From NCBI GenBank assembly GCA_031258835.1, contig JAIRMH010000289.1, positions 1-40,006 of the forward strand: 40,006 bases of DNA, read 5' to 3'. Position numbers and translations under genes: made by a program. Positions within the stretch are counted from its first letter, which is position 1. Each line of letters opens with the position of its first letter. Positions 10,701-18,092 of the stretch are shown here, one piece after another. The notes beneath the pieces are model-generated. The model was not told the origin of the DNA. It ran no database searches and saw nothing but the letters and a program-made list of their open reading frames with translations. Source of the stretch: Tannerella sp. (GTDB lineage Bacteria > Bacteroidota > Bacteroidia > Bacteroidales > Tannerellaceae).

Positions 10701-11677
10701 ACTTCGTTAGATACCATTAGCAAGCCCTTTTGATAGCAACAGAGCCACAAATTGTGGTTGCGGTCTTCGTAAAGGGCAGGAATTTTTGCTTTTGAAAGAG
10801 GAATGTATGGATTGTAAATATGTTGGGTAACGTATTTTCCGTTTTCAATCTGTTTCAATCCCTTGCCGTAGGTGGCAATAAAAATGGATCCGGCGCTTGT
10901 TTGTATGATTTCTCGCGCAGGAATCCAACTGTCGTCGCCCTGGATGGAGTGAAACGTATTTGCCTGACGGTCGAAGCGGCAAACGTTCGTCGTGGTGGTA
11001 ACCCATAAGATGCCGGCGCGGTCTTCGGTCATTCCCGAAATGGCGGAAACGCCGGGAATTTCTTCGCGCGAGAAAAGTTTGCTTCGGCGTGCGACGGGGT
11101 TATACTGCAACAAACCAACGTTGTTAATTCCGAACCATTGTACGCCCTGACCGTCTTCATACACATAATTGTAAAATGAAAAATCCATTATCTGCGGAAT
11201 ATTATCTACCCTGAGCGCCCGTTTTTTTGTTATATCTACCCGGAAAATGCCGAAACCTGAAGTGGCCACCCAAATTTCGCCGTTCCCGAATTGCCTGATA
11301 TGAATAACGTGTGGAGTCACATCGCCGTCAAACTGTATCTGCCGGAAATTATCCTCTCCGCGAACATAATATTGCAAGCCATTGATAAAGCCGAGCCAAA
11401 GCGTACCACTGCGGTCGAGCGTCAGGCAGCGCACCGAATTGTGCAGCAGTGAAGCGCTGTCCTCCGGCACATCATAGTAATGTGCAAACTGAATACCGTT
11501 AAAGCGGTTCAGCCCGTATTCCGTTCCGAGCCAAATATACCCTTCGGTATCCTGACAGATAGAAGTAAACAGGTCGCAGGTCAGTTGACGTAAATCGTAG
11601 AAGCGGATATTTTCCGCATACAGAATTTTGCCGCCAATCCATTGACAAAACAGGAATATAATCAAAACCTTTTTCAT
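7703..11677 (-). CDS. Hybrid two-component system sensor/regulator (HTCS)
   Basis: Inner-membrane regulator carrying all parts of a two-component system in one 1324-residue chain. In order: signal peptide (1-21); periplasmic sensor of two beta-propellers built from repeats such as GYIWLGTEYGLNRFNG and GNIWAGTDHGLACID (about 25-640); a Y_Y_Y domain (about 670-750); one membrane helix (about 755-778); histidine kinase with phospho-accepting His797 in NLSHEIRSP, N-box NIITNALQYTPDGG and glycine boxes DTGKGID and GIGFGIGL; receiver domain with phospho-acceptor Asp1111 in VISDVIMSG and Lys in LNKPF; and a C-terminal AraC-type DNA-binding domain (about 1225-1310). No key residue is missing. HTCSs sense oligosaccharides in the periplasm and switch on neighbouring glycan loci; a xylo-oligosaccharide signal is inferred from the locus. 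It is divergent from the enzyme genes and upstream of susC/susD. Confidence 0.97.
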   Translation of the reverse strand: MKKVLIIFLFCQWIGGKILYAENIRFYDLRQLTCDLFTSICQDTEGYIWLGTEYGLNRFNGIQFAHYYDVPEDSASLLHNSVRCLTLDRSGTLWLGFINGLQYYVRGEDNFRQIQFDGDVTPHVIHIRQFGNGEIWVATSGFGIFRVDITKKRALRVDNIPQIMDFSFYNYVYEDGQGVQWFGINNVGLLQYNPVARRSKLFSREEIPGVSAISGMTEDRAGILWVTTTTNVCRFDRQANTFHSIQGDDSWIPAREIIQTSAGSIFIATYGKGLKQIENGKYVTQHIYNPYIPLSKAKIPALYEDRNHNLWLCCYQKGLLMVSNEVSPFDKWTVSLQQYPKAGTVLSVFIDREGNVWNSVENAGVFKMNKQGDIVEHLDLGGRDFSSVFQDRAGNIWLGGKYSNLFQINLKTGKIAEHLSAFDFKSIAEDGKGNLYLSTFGFGFIYYNPETGETTNFTNNYNKNSIGNDWIYKIHIDSQGFIWFAHVNGIDRYNPETGIFTPYALPNIPQYITYCLLEDAKGNIWAGTDHGLACIDRKTNKAEIFQEKDGLSCNIVYAVAKDTHGNIWCATLKGISKRHVEERKFYRYHTGNEMTDNEYTSNATVAVSPEGKIYFGGTQGITLFDPDRLTASKKTENVALSAIYLNGKTVNAHTLSGKNLIMNGKNDICLSFFDNTFTLEFTTFTFDDPLNTFYEYRFRNKEETWNITRPGINQITYNRLPYGKYIIDVRACRNSVYSDILPLTIRILPPWWQSWWAYLLYIALAAFILSQIYFVVKQRYSHKMNEEKIKLFVNLSHEIRSPMTLIVNPLDTMLKKDYDEETLHMLRMMRKNANRIIGLINQLLDMRKIEKGRMVIKCREVDLIPYIKSIMDLYEYQANQRNIRLCLDAKAETIPAWIDTRHFDKVLVNIITNALQYTPDGGIIKILLQERTDETFIGDLYHYIEIQILDTGKGIDADKLEKIFERFYTTPAEGETGGIGFGIGLNLCRLIVKLHHGTITAYNREDAQGSCFTIRIPSGNMHLKKGEIAEDPPATGEINRLPAEMNGDEQKPKYKRLQNGTDKILVVDDDEEILAYLSAELSGAYKVRACNNGNDAWQIILTEKPDLVISDVIMSGIDGYSLLKQIKKNAQVNHIPIILLTSKTESEDRIKGIKSGADAYLNKPFNLDELKTQVANLLENARRLKGKFSGATEQEHRVEKIKLKVKNDDLMERIMKVINQNMANPDLNVDFLAREAGISRVHLHRKLKEMTGVPVAAFIRNIRLQQAAQLLKNKQQDVAQVGYAVGYENQANFSTVFKKQFGVAPSKYAESFRNQPQNTEEKNS

Positions 11678-11699
11678 TTTTGCTTATGAAATTTTGCGC

Positions 11700-11707
11700 C
11701 AAAATTA
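11700..11707 (-). promoter_or_regulatory. -7 promoter box of the HTCS gene
   Basis: TAATTTTG on the minus strand, an exact TAnnTTTG match, about 23 bases before the HTCS ATG at 11677. No convincing -33 TTTG was found at 19-21 bases, so only the -7 element is claimed. Confidence 0.45.
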
Positions 11708-11832
11708 CTAAAAAGCAACCATCTTAAATACAGTTTTGGAGATAAACAGGTAATTGGAACAGTCGCAAAATAAAATGATACAAATTCAAAAAATGCTGCG
11801 ATGAATTTACAGGTATTATGTAACAATATCAT

Positions 11833-11863
11833 TTTGCCGTTAGCCCGAATAGCAGGAACTTTG
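11833..11863 (+). promoter_or_regulatory. Promoter of the GH115-esterase-GH10 genes
   Basis: TTTG at 11833-11836, 19 bases, then GAACTTTG at 11856-11863, which differs from TAnnTTTG only at its first base. It decides the start of the next gene: an ATG at 11801 lies upstream of this promoter, so translation must begin at 11903 or 11906. It drives transcription away from the HTCS gene. Confidence 0.55.
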
Positions 11864-11902
11864 CATGGATTTATTTTTATACACAAGAGAATTAAGAAAA
11901 TA

Positions 11903-14434
11903 ATGATGAAACCCTTGCAAAATTTCCTGTATTGCATTATTGTTTTAATGCTTTCCGCGCCACTCTTTGCAGCGCAACCTTTCGTTTCGACAGATGGAAA
12001 CGGGTTTGTTTGGATACAAAACGGAAAATCGCTTCCGGTGTTGGCCGACGCCACCGAATGGGCGGGTGTCCTTCGCACCATTGACAACCTCTGCACCGAC
12101 GCCGAACAGGTCACCGGTGTAAAACCTGCCGTTCAATACGCCGTAAAATCGTCGCACTGCCTGATTATCGGCACCGTCGGCAAATCCGTATTTATTGACG
12201 ACATGCTCAAAACGGGGAAAATCAACGGCAGCGAACTTATCGGAAAAACCGAAAAATACATTTTGCAAACCGTGAAAAATCCGCTTGCGGGCGTAGAAGA
12301 AGCCGTTGTAATTGCTGGAAGCGATAAACGCGGAACGATTTACGGCATTTACGAACTGTCGGCGCAAATGGGCGTTTCGCCCTGGTACTGGTGGGCTGAC
12401 GTACCTGTGCAAAAACATGATTTTATCGCTATCAGGGACGGCATTTATACCGACGGCGAACCGGCGGTGCGCTATCGCGGAATTTTCCTGAACGACGAAG
12501 CGCCCTGCCTCTCTTCGTGGGCAAAACACACGTACGGCGGACTGAACAGCCGCATGTACGAAAAGGTTTTTGAGCTGATTCTGCGCCTGAAAGGAAATTT
12601 CCTGTGGCCGGCAATGTGGAATAACGCCTTTTACGATGACGACCCGCAAAATGGCGTTTTAGCCGATGAAATGGGAATCGTAATGGGAACATCGCACCAC
12701 GAACCCATGGCGCAGGCACAGCAGGACTGGAAACGGCGCGGTACGGGCGCGTGGAATTACAGCGCCAACGCAAAAGGCTTGCAGGATTTTTGGGCTACCG
12801 GCATCGAACGCGCTAAAAATTGGGAAAAAGTCGTTACGGTGGGGATGCGCGGCGACGGGGATGAGCCGATGAGCGAAGACGCAAACGTGGCATTGCTCCA
12901 AAAAATCGTAGCCGACCAACGCAAAATAATCGAAAAAGTAACCGGCAAAAAAGCCGACCAAACGCCACAGGTATGGGCACTTTACAAGGAAGTGCAGGAG
13001 TATTACAAAAAAGGAATGCGCGTCCCTGACGACGTTACCCTGCTGCTCTGTGATGACAACTGGGGCAATGTCCGCTTCCTGCCCGACCTGACCGGCAAAC
13101 CCCGCAAAGGCGGTTACGGGCTGTATTACCACGTCGATTATGTCGGCGCTCCACGCAATTACAAATTCCTCAATGTTACCCCGATACAAAACATGTGGGA
13201 ACAACTGCAGTTGACCTTCGATTACGGAGTAGACAGGATTTGGATGCTGAACGTGGGCGATTTGAAGCCCATGGAATACCCGATTACGCTTTTTCTCGAT
13301 ATGGCGTGGAATCCCAAACAATACGCCGCTTCCAACCTGTTGGAACATTCGCACCGATTCTGTGCGCAACAGTTTGGTGAAGCGCAGGCCGACGAGGCCA
13401 TGCGAATTTTAAATCTGTACGGCAAATACAGCGGCCGCGTTACGCCCGAAATGCTCGACTGCCACACCTACAACCTCGAAACCGGAGAATGGAAACAGGT
13501 TGCCGACGAATATGTAAAACTCGAAGCAGAAGCGTTGCGGCAATATATTTCACTCAAACCTGAATATCGGGACGCTTACCGGCAGTTGCTCCTGTTTCCC
13601 GTTCAGGCAATGGCGAATCTTTACGAAATGTATTACGCGCAGGCAATGAACCATAAATTGTATAAAGACAACAATCCCCAGGCAAATGAATGGGCCGGCA
13701 AGGTGGAACGCGCCTTCAAACGCGATGCGGAACTGTGCCGCGAATACAACGAAGATATGGCCGGAGGAAAATGGAAGGGTATGATGACGCAAAAGCATAT
13801 CGGCTATACTACTTGGAACGATAATTTCCCACAAGATAAATTACCCGGAATTTTCCGTATAAAAGAGGATGAAAATACCGCAGGAAATTACGTGTTCACG
13901 GCTCGCGACGGCGTTGTGTCGATGGAAGCCGAGCACTATTTCTCAACAAAAAGTACGAACGAAACGGCTTGGACTACCATTCCTTATTTAGGTCGCACGT
14001 TGAGCGGCGTTGCGCTGATGCCTTACACAAAAACGGTCGATGGCGCTGAACTTTCATACAAAATGCAGCTTCCGCAAGGCCTTGACGAAGTAACCGTCAT
14101 CGTGGTTGTAAAATCAACGCTGGCATTTGCCAACCCCGAAGGGCATAAGTACAGCGTGGGCTTTGAAGGCGGCGATGCACAAACCGTGAATTTCAACGCC
14201 GATTTAAACGAAAAACCCGAAAACATTTACACCGTATTTTATCCCACCGTTGCCCGCCGCGCAGTAGCCAAACAGGTAAAGTTGAAATTGCCCGCAACAG
14301 CCGATAATGCACAACTGCTCGTTTTGAAACCTCTCGACCCAGGCATCGTATTTGAAAAGATTGTAATAGATTTCGGCGGATACGAAGACAGCTATTTATT
14401 TATGAACGAATCACCCGTAAAACGTATAAAATAA
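11903..14434 (+). CDS. GH115 xylan alpha-1,2-glucuronidase
   Basis: Family GH115 glycoside hydrolase, about 843 residues, which removes (4-O-methyl-)glucuronic acid from glucuronoxylan and its oligosaccharides. Recognised from the long conserved stretch RGIFLNDEAPCLSSWAK, the Tyr/Asn-rich region after it with NFLWPAMWNNAFYDDDP, the DEMGIVMGTSHHEPM motif, TVGMRGDGDEPM and LLCDDNWGN, which are characteristic of the family's active-site core, and from the C-terminal beta-sandwich domain starting near DGVVSMEAEHYF. A signal peptide (MMKPLQNFLYCIIVLMLSAP...AAQP) directs export, most likely to the periplasm. Two adjacent ATGs (11903 and 11906) both precede this peptide; the frame is open further upstream to 11801 but that part lies before the promoter. 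Its stop is separated by one base from the next start, so it is cotranscribed with the esterase. Confidence 0.93.
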   Translation: MMKPLQNFLYCIIVLMLSAPLFAAQPFVSTDGNGFVWIQNGKSLPVLADATEWAGVLRTIDNLCTDAEQVTGVKPAVQYAVKSSHCLIIGTVGKSVFIDDMLKTGKINGSELIGKTEKYILQTVKNPLAGVEEAVVIAGSDKRGTIYGIYELSAQMGVSPWYWWADVPVQKHDFIAIRDGIYTDGEPAVRYRGIFLNDEAPCLSSWAKHTYGGLNSRMYEKVFELILRLKGNFLWPAMWNNAFYDDDPQNGVLADEMGIVMGTSHHEPMAQAQQDWKRRGTGAWNYSANAKGLQDFWATGIERAKNWEKVVTVGMRGDGDEPMSEDANVALLQKIVADQRKIIEKVTGKKADQTPQVWALYKEVQEYYKKGMRVPDDVTLLLCDDNWGNVRFLPDLTGKPRKGGYGLYYHVDYVGAPRNYKFLNVTPIQNMWEQLQLTFDYGVDRIWMLNVGDLKPMEYPITLFLDMAWNPKQYAASNLLEHSHRFCAQQFGEAQADEAMRILNLYGKYSGRVTPEMLDCHTYNLETGEWKQVADEYVKLEAEALRQYISLKPEYRDAYRQLLLFPVQAMANLYEMYYAQAMNHKLYKDNNPQANEWAGKVERAFKRDAELCREYNEDMAGGKWKGMMTQKHIGYTTWNDNFPQDKLPGIFRIKEDENTAGNYVFTARDGVVSMEAEHYFSTKSTNETAWTTIPYLGRTLSGVALMPYTKTVDGAELSYKMQLPQGLDEVTVIVVVKSTLAFANPEGHKYSVGFEGGDAQTVNFNADLNEKPENIYTVFYPTVARRAVAKQVKLKLPATADNAQLLVLKPLDPGIVFEKIVIDFGGYEDSYLFMNESPVKRIK

Positions 14435-14435
14435 T

Positions 14436-16457
14436 ATGAAAAATATAATGAATCATACGCATTACACATTCTCATTCGCATTCGCATTCGCATTCGCATT
14501 CCGCTTTTGCACGAACGCGCCAACGGGTTTTTATGCGGCGCGAGTCATCGCCTGCTTCCTGTTATTCGGTGCAACCTGTTCGTTTGCACAGGTGCGCCTC
14601 CCGCTGCTCATCAGCGACGGTATGGTGCTTCAACGCGATGTGCCCTTAAAGATATGGGGATGGGCATCTCCAAATGAAAATATTACAATATCATTCAATG
14701 GTGGCGAATACAAATGTACATCGGATGAAAACGGAAACTGGCAAACCGTCATTCCTGAACAGCAGGCGGGAGGTCCGTATTCGCTGACGGTAACGGCAAG
14801 CAACCGTATTACGGTGAACGACATTCTTATAGGCGATGTGTGGCTCTGTTCGGGACAGTCTAACATGGAACTGCAAATATCGCGTGTAACGGACATGTTT
14901 GCCGATGATATCCGGAAAATTAATAACCCTTACATACGACACTTCAAAACGCCTACCCACCGCTATTCGTATGAAAAGCCAGAAAAAGACCTGCCTGGAG
15001 GCGCATGGAAAGCGGCAACGCCCGAAAATATCATGGACTTTTCGGCTCTGGCATACTTCTTTGCCGAAAACCTTTACAATAAATATCAAATACCTGTCGG
15101 TCTGTTCAATTCAAGCGTGGGAGGTTCGCCCGCCGAAGCGTGGATAAGCATCGAAACGGCGCGGCGATACCCAGAATACATTGAATCGGTTGAGAAACTG
15201 ATAGAGAGAAGCCGACAGGGAAATGCGGCAGGTGCGTTCGACGAAAACTTCCGCCGCATGATGGAAGCCATGCCTAAAGATGCGGGACTCGGAAAATGGC
15301 ACAAAGCAGATGTTGACGACTCCGACTGGGACGAGGTGTCGCTGCCCGGCTACTGGCGCGACAAGGATATTGACTTCGGAAACGGCGTGATATGGCTGCG
15401 CAAAGAAATTGACGTCCCCGCTTCGATGGCGGGAAAGGAAGGCGTCCTGCGGCTCGGATGCATTGTCAACAGCGACTCGGCATTTGTCAACGGCGTTTAC
15501 GTCGGCAACATTACCTACCAGTATCCGCCGAGAATCTACAACGTAAAGGCAGGCCTGCTCAAAGAAGGCAGAAACGTTATAGCCGTCCGCGTAATGAGTA
15601 ACGGACAGGGCGGAGGTTTTGTAGAAGAAAAACCGTATAAACTGATAGCAGGCGACGAACACATCGACCTTACGGGACAGTGGAAATACAAAGCGGGGGT
15701 CGATTACTCGACACTGGCGCCGCCGCCATCGGCGCCGCCTGCAAATTCTATCGGATACGCGCCCACAGGATTGTACAACAGCATGATTGCTCCCGTAATA
15801 AATGCCCCCATTAAAGGTGTTATCTGGTATCAGGGTGAATCGAACACCGGACGGGCAATGGAATACGAAAGCCTTTTTGCCGACCTTATAGCCGACTGGC
15901 GCAGCAAATATAGCAACCCGCAGTTGCCTTTCATATACGTGCAACTTGCCAACTTTATGAAAGCGCAGAAACAACCGCTCGAAAGCGGCTGGGCCGAACT
16001 TCGTAACGTGCAGCGCAAAACGCTTGCCGTGCCAAACACAGGTATGGCTGTGGCAATAGACCTTGGCGAATGGAACGACATTCACCCGCTCAATAAAAAG
16101 GAACTTGGACGCCGCCTCGCACTCGAAGCGCAAAGAGTCGCCTACGGCGAAACGCTGACAAGTCAGGGACCGCTCTACAAAAGCATGGAAAGAAAGAACG
16201 GCAGCATCATCCTTACTTTTACCTCTGTGGGTTCAGGAATATATACCAACCTCGACCTGCACGGATTCGCCATTGCCGGCGAAGATGGCAAATACGAATG
16301 GGCAAACGCCGTTACAGTGGCTAAGGACAAAGTGAAGGTATGGAGCGACTCGGTGAAAAAACCCGTGAAAGTGCGCTACGCATGGGCTGACAATCCTGAC
16401 GATGCCAATCTGAAAAACAAAGAAGGACTCCCTGCATCGCCCTTTGAAACGGAATAA
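14436..16457 (+). CDS. Sialate-O-acetylesterase-type (SASA, CE20-like) carbohydrate acetylesterase
   Basis: Predicted SGNH-hydrolase-fold esterase (673 residues) that removes acetyl groups, probably from acetylated xylan. The N-terminal beta-domain has the family hallmark DGMVLQRDVPLKIWG. Block I GQSNMEL carries the nucleophile Ser142; block III YQGESN is present; DIHP near the end gives Asp548 and His550. A second beta-sandwich with WHKADVDDSDWDEVSLPGYW and VIWLRKEIDVP (about 285-400) is inserted in the catalytic domain, an arrangement seen in SASA and CE20 enzymes. The name sialate esterase reflects the family, not the likely substrate: the GH115 stop lies one base upstream and a GH10 xylanase follows, so an acetylxylan role is more likely. 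The N-terminus is odd: about 50 residues precede the mature start (SFA-QV), including an (FA)n run encoded by a hexanucleotide repeat. Confidence 0.88.
   Translation: MKNIMNHTHYTFSFAFAFAFAFRFCTNAPTGFYAARVIACFLLFGATCSFAQVRLPLLISDGMVLQRDVPLKIWGWASPNENITISFNGGEYKCTSDENGNWQTVIPEQQAGGPYSLTVTASNRITVNDILIGDVWLCSGQSNMELQISRVTDMFADDIRKINNPYIRHFKTPTHRYSYEKPEKDLPGGAWKAATPENIMDFSALAYFFAENLYNKYQIPVGLFNSSVGGSPAEAWISIETARRYPEYIESVEKLIERSRQGNAAGAFDENFRRMMEAMPKDAGLGKWHKADVDDSDWDEVSLPGYWRDKDIDFGNGVIWLRKEIDVPASMAGKEGVLRLGCIVNSDSAFVNGVYVGNITYQYPPRIYNVKAGLLKEGRNVIAVRVMSNGQGGGFVEEKPYKLIAGDEHIDLTGQWKYKAGVDYSTLAPPPSAPPANSIGYAPTGLYNSMIAPVINAPIKGVIWYQGESNTGRAMEYESLFADLIADWRSKYSNPQLPFIYVQLANFMKAQKQPLESGWAELRNVQRKTLAVPNTGMAVAIDLGEWNDIHPLNKKELGRRLALEAQRVAYGETLTSQGPLYKSMERKNGSIILTFTSVGSGIYTNLDLHGFAIAGEDGKYEWANAVTVAKDKVKVWSDSVKKPVKVRYAWADNPDDANLKNKEGLPASPFETE
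14467..14502 (+). repeat. Hexanucleotide tandem repeat (CATTCG) in a signal-peptide region
   Basis: Six tandem hexamers: CATTCT, four perfect CATTCG (14473-14496), CATTCC. They encode the FAFAFAF run near the N-terminus of the esterase. Because the unit is six bases, gain or loss of copies adds or removes two residues without shifting the frame. Confidence 0.9.
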
Positions 16458-16602
16458 TCATTAAAAAACACATATCGTTTAATTTCAGCCGCCATTCCGG
16501 CCGTTTTAATTTTAATGTATACCGTATCGCGATATAATCTTACCGACAAACAACTTGTGTAATATGGAAACGAAATTGAAAACAGACAAAAATAAAAACA
16601 TC

Positions 16603-17721
16603 ATGACACTTATTAAAATCGCATCAAACCTTATTTTATCGACAATCGTCCTATTGTCGTGTACAACCGGCCAGGAAACGCTGAAAGGCGCATACGGCCA
16701 AAAGTTTCTTATCGGCGCAGCCATCAACGTCAATATTTCGAGCGGACGGAACACCGCTTCTGCACGTGTTTTGCGGCAGCATTTCAATGCCGTTGTTCCG
16801 GAAAACTGCCTGAAAAGCATGTATCTGCAACCCGAAGAAGGCACATTTGCCTTCCGTGAAGCCGACCGGTACGTGGATTTCGGCGAAGCCAACAATTTAT
16901 GGATTACCGGACATTGCCTCGTGTGGCACAGTCAGGCGCCCCGCTGGCTGTTTGTAGACGAAAACGGCGCGGAAGTTTCCAGAGATGTTCTGTTGGCGCG
17001 TTTGAGAAATCACATTACCGCCGTCGTCAGCCGTTACAAGGGACGGATTAAAGGGTGGGACGTTGTCAATGAAGCCATCATGGAAGACGGTTCGTACCGC
17101 CAGTCGCCACTGTACAACATTATCGGCCCGGACTTTATCGACTCCGCTTTCGTTTGGGCGCACCGTGCCGACCCTGCCGCCGAACTGTACTACAACGACT
17201 ACAATATGGCGGAAAAAGGGAAACGCGATGCGGTCGTTGCGCTTATAAACCGTCTAAAAAGTAACGGCATACGCATTGACGCCATCGGTATGCAGGCGCA
17301 TCTGCATTTGGATTATCCCCTATTGTCCGAATTGGAAAAGAGCATCGAAGCATTTGCGGCTACCGGCCTGAAAGTGATGATTACAGAATTAGATATTAGC
17401 GTTTTGCCACGCGCACGCGAAAATGTGGGCGCAGATGTCGCAACTAATTTTGAATACCTCAAAGAATTAAATCCCTATGCCGAAGGTTTGCCTGCCGATG
17501 TGGACAGCGCTTGGACACAACGCTACGCCGACATGTTTTCTCTTTTGCTCAAACACAGCGACGCGATTACGCGCGTAACCACCTGGGGCATTACCGATGG
17601 CGATTCGTGGCTCAACGACTGGCCTGTTCGCGGACGCGCCGACTATCCGCTGCTGTTCGACAGAAATTATCAGGCAAAACCAGTCGTAGAAAAATTAATA
17701 CATCTCACAAAAGAAATATAG
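16603..17721 (+). CDS. GH10 endo-beta-1,4-xylanase, lipoprotein
   Basis: Retaining endoxylanase of family GH10, 372 residues from the preferred start. The acid/base Glu157 is in WDVVNEA and the nucleophile Glu262 is in MITELDIS; other GH10 marks are GHCLVWHSQAP, YYNDYN, GMQAHLHL and TTWGITDGDSWL. The single catalytic domain is of normal length and has no carbohydrate-binding module. The start at 16603 gives a lipoprotein signal (MTLIKIASNLILSTIVLLSC) with lipobox LLSC, so the enzyme is probably anchored on the cell surface, where it would cut xylan for the SusC/SusD system. ATGs at 16555 and 16564 are in frame but add a charged 13-16 residue lead that fits a signal peptide poorly. It lies 145 bases after the esterase stop, likely in the same operon. 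A decayed GH43 gene follows. Confidence 0.95.
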   Translation: MTLIKIASNLILSTIVLLSCTTGQETLKGAYGQKFLIGAAINVNISSGRNTASARVLRQHFNAVVPENCLKSMYLQPEEGTFAFREADRYVDFGEANNLWITGHCLVWHSQAPRWLFVDENGAEVSRDVLLARLRNHITAVVSRYKGRIKGWDVVNEAIMEDGSYRQSPLYNIIGPDFIDSAFVWAHRADPAAELYYNDYNMAEKGKRDAVVALINRLKSNGIRIDAIGMQAHLHLDYPLLSELEKSIEAFAATGLKVMITELDISVLPRARENVGADVATNFEYLKELNPYAEGLPADVDSAWTQRYADMFSLLLKHSDAITRVTTWGITDGDSWLNDWPVRGRADYPLLFDRNYQAKPVVEKLIHLTKEI

Positions 17722-17744
17722 TATTAATACGCCCCGATATTTGT

Positions 17745-17945
17745 TTACTGCCGATTAATATAGCCGACCCTTCCGCGCACGTTTTTAGCAACCGGCTGTA
17801 TATTTATCCTTTGCACGACCGCGAAAACGGAATCCCGGAAAACGACAACGGCACATACTACCTCTCATTTCGGCGGCATCTGGGGCGGACAGTTGCAGCG
17901 CTACCGTAATAACAAAGCGCAGGAATCGGGTGGCAAAACGTGGTT
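17745..17945 (+). pseudogene. Relic of a GH43 (beta-xylosidase/arabinofuranosidase) gene
   Basis: About 200 bases just after GH10 still encode pieces of a GH43 enzyme. The first frame reads ADPSAHVFSNRLYIYPLHD and then ENGIPENDNG, which matches the blade-one start of GH43 proteins with its catalytic-base Asp in ADPS. It then jumps straight to TYYL, normally found about 100 residues later. One extra base near 17868-17872 shifts the frame; the next frame continues FGGIWGGQLQRYRNNKA, a GH43 mid-domain motif. Similarity then fades before a stop. The gene therefore suffered an internal deletion, a 1-base frameshift and loss of the rest. No intact start is visible. The assignment rests on remembered family motifs, and the boundaries are approximate. 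Confidence 0.75.
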
Positions 17946-18011
17946 GCGCTCGCTACCGGATTGCTTCGGGCTTTTCCCCTATAAATTTCGCCGGACTTTT
18001 TTATCGGCCTG

Positions 18012-18042
18012 TGTGTAATGTCGAAAATTTCATGTACTTTTG
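18012..18042 (+). promoter_or_regulatory. Promoter of thrA
   Basis: TGTG (18012-18015), 19 bases, then TACTTTTG (18035-18042), an exact TAnnTTTG -7 box. It leaves a leader of about 44 bases before the ATG at 18093. It also argues against the earlier in-frame ATG at 18018, which lies inside the promoter. No threonine-rich leader peptide or attenuator hairpin was seen. Confidence 0.6.
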
Positions 18043-18092
18043 CCCCTTTGAAATGTAGCGTTTTTAGTATTTATCAAAAATACATATATAGA

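Noticed and set aside
11801-11902. Upstream start of the GH115 gene (extra 34 codons)
   Set aside because: The stretch contains the promoter boxes, and the true signal peptide starts at the ATG pair at 11903/11906.
12659-13369. 236-codon minus-strand open frame
   Set aside because: Antisense shadow of the GH115 gene; long only because of the GC-rich codon use there.
15111-16133. 340-codon open frame on the minus strand
   Set aside because: It lies wholly opposite the esterase gene, whose family motifs are clear; the antisense translation is not recognisable and has no start signal.
17511-17909. 132-codon plus-strand frame overlapping the GH10 end
   Set aside because: Its first half is an out-of-frame reading of GH10; only the second half carries meaning, as the GH43 relic, reported separately.
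18018-18092. Upstream start of thrA (extra 25 codons)
   Set aside because: It overlaps the -7 promoter box, and the enzyme family starts at MKVLKFGG.
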